Origin: Methanomicrobiales archaeon
GTDB lineage: Archaea; Halobacteriota; Methanomicrobia; Methanomicrobiales; JACTUA01
DNA: 5,766 nt
Assembly (NCBI GenBank): GCA_028678635.1
Contig: JAJRDC010000176.1
Location: forward strand, 1-5,766
Direction of reading: 5' to 3'
Below, piece after piece: positions 5,535-5,766 of this stretch; within the stretch, counting starts at the first letter, position 1; each line of letters begins with the position of its first letter. The position numbers and the translations under genes were made by a program. The notes below the pieces were generated by a model that saw only the letters and a program-made list of their open reading frames with translations, searched no databases and was not told the origin of the DNA.

Positions 5535-5766
5535 CAGTCCCCTCCCCGCACCCGGGCGGCAATGGCCGCCGCCACCTCCATGATCCGGACCGCCGTGGCC
5601 TCGTCCGCCCCCTGAATCCCGCAGGTGGGGGTGATGAGAGAGTGTCTGTCAAAGACATCCGGGTCCATCCTGGCGGTGACCGTGTCGCGGATCGCCCGGA
5701 ACCGCCCGAGCAGGGATTCCAGGGTCTCACTGGCGAACGTGGCCGCCTCGGCCGGCACGATTCCCC
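5534..5766 (-). CDS. C-terminus of a MetE/UROD-superfamily protein (partial, cut by window edge)
   Basis: Only the last 76 complete codons are visible; the gene continues past the right edge. The readable end runs GIVPAEAATF (the first bases before it fit a Trp, as in the WGIVPT motif), then an alpha-helical stretch, then LITPTCGIQGAD and a final helix. GIVP plus LITPSCG-type motifs are typical of the C-terminal barrel end of cobalamin-independent methionine synthase (MetE)-like and uroporphyrinogen decarboxylase-like methyltransferases, where the Cys in PTCG corresponds to a zinc ligand. The GTG at 5756-5758 is an internal valine, not a start, because the reading frame and the motif continue upstream of it. 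Its stop overlaps the ATG of the cooC-like gene by one base, so the two are translationally coupled. Substrate unknown; a corrinoid or CoM/folate methyl-transfer role is plausible. Confidence 0.72.
   Translation of the reverse strand, partial: GIVPAEAATFASETLESLLGRFRAIRDTVTARMDPDVFDRHSLITPTCGIQGADEATAVRIMEVAAAIAARVRGGD
5541..5545 (-). promoter_or_regulatory. Shine-Dalgarno site of the cooC-like gene
   Basis: On the minus strand GGAGG lies within the last codons of the upstream gene, 6 bases before the ATG. It supports the chosen cooC-like start and re-initiation at the TGATG overlap. Confidence 0.65.

Noticed and set aside
5756..5758. GTG on the minus strand as the start of a 74-residue protein
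   Set aside because: The frame stays open to the window edge and the preceding codons give Gly-Ile, completing a GIVP motif, so the gene is a truncated larger one.

Overview
This is a GC-rich window (by eye about 65% G+C), densely coded, with two gene blocks that converge on a 310-base gap. I favour a GC-rich methanogenic archaeon, perhaps Methanomicrobiales. The reasons are the CooC-type nickel-insertion ATPase, the MetE/UROD-like C-terminus next to it, and Shine-Dalgarno-like sites matching GGAGGTGAT. A GC-rich anaerobic bacterium is not excluded, because no taxonomic marker gene is present.

Left block (17-4459, + strand): four tightly packed genes that look like one transcription unit. 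They are a TerY-like von Willebrand factor A (vWA) protein with an intact MIDAS metal site, a PP2C-type phosphatase with a complete metal centre, a Ser/Thr protein kinase with a C-terminal zinc ribbon and a degenerate FHA-like module, and a 489-residue right-handed beta-helix protein with a separate helical N-terminal module. The first three are the known TerY-phosphorylation (TerY-P) triad, the same layout as E. coli YegL/YegK(PphC)/YegI. The fourth is not a standard triad member. It has no signal peptide, and its repeats resemble the FBXO11/CASH type, so an intracellular scaffold, substrate or output protein for the phosphorylation switch is the most attractive reading. Gene junctions are 9 bases, a 4-base ATGA overlap, and 22 bases.

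Middle (4460-4769): non-coding convergent gap with one strong GC-only stem-loop (4542-4565) and two weaker ones. I see no RNA gene or mobile element.

Right block (4770-5766, - strand): a CooC-like P-loop ATPase, translationally coupled (TGATG) to the C-terminus of a MetE/UROD-superfamily protein whose start lies beyond the right edge. Together they suggest carbon monoxide dehydrogenase/acetyl-CoA synthase maturation or corrinoid methyl-transfer metabolism. Nothing in the sequence ties this pair to the signalling operon.

The most interesting element is the four-gene kinase/phosphatase/vWA/beta-helix cassette.
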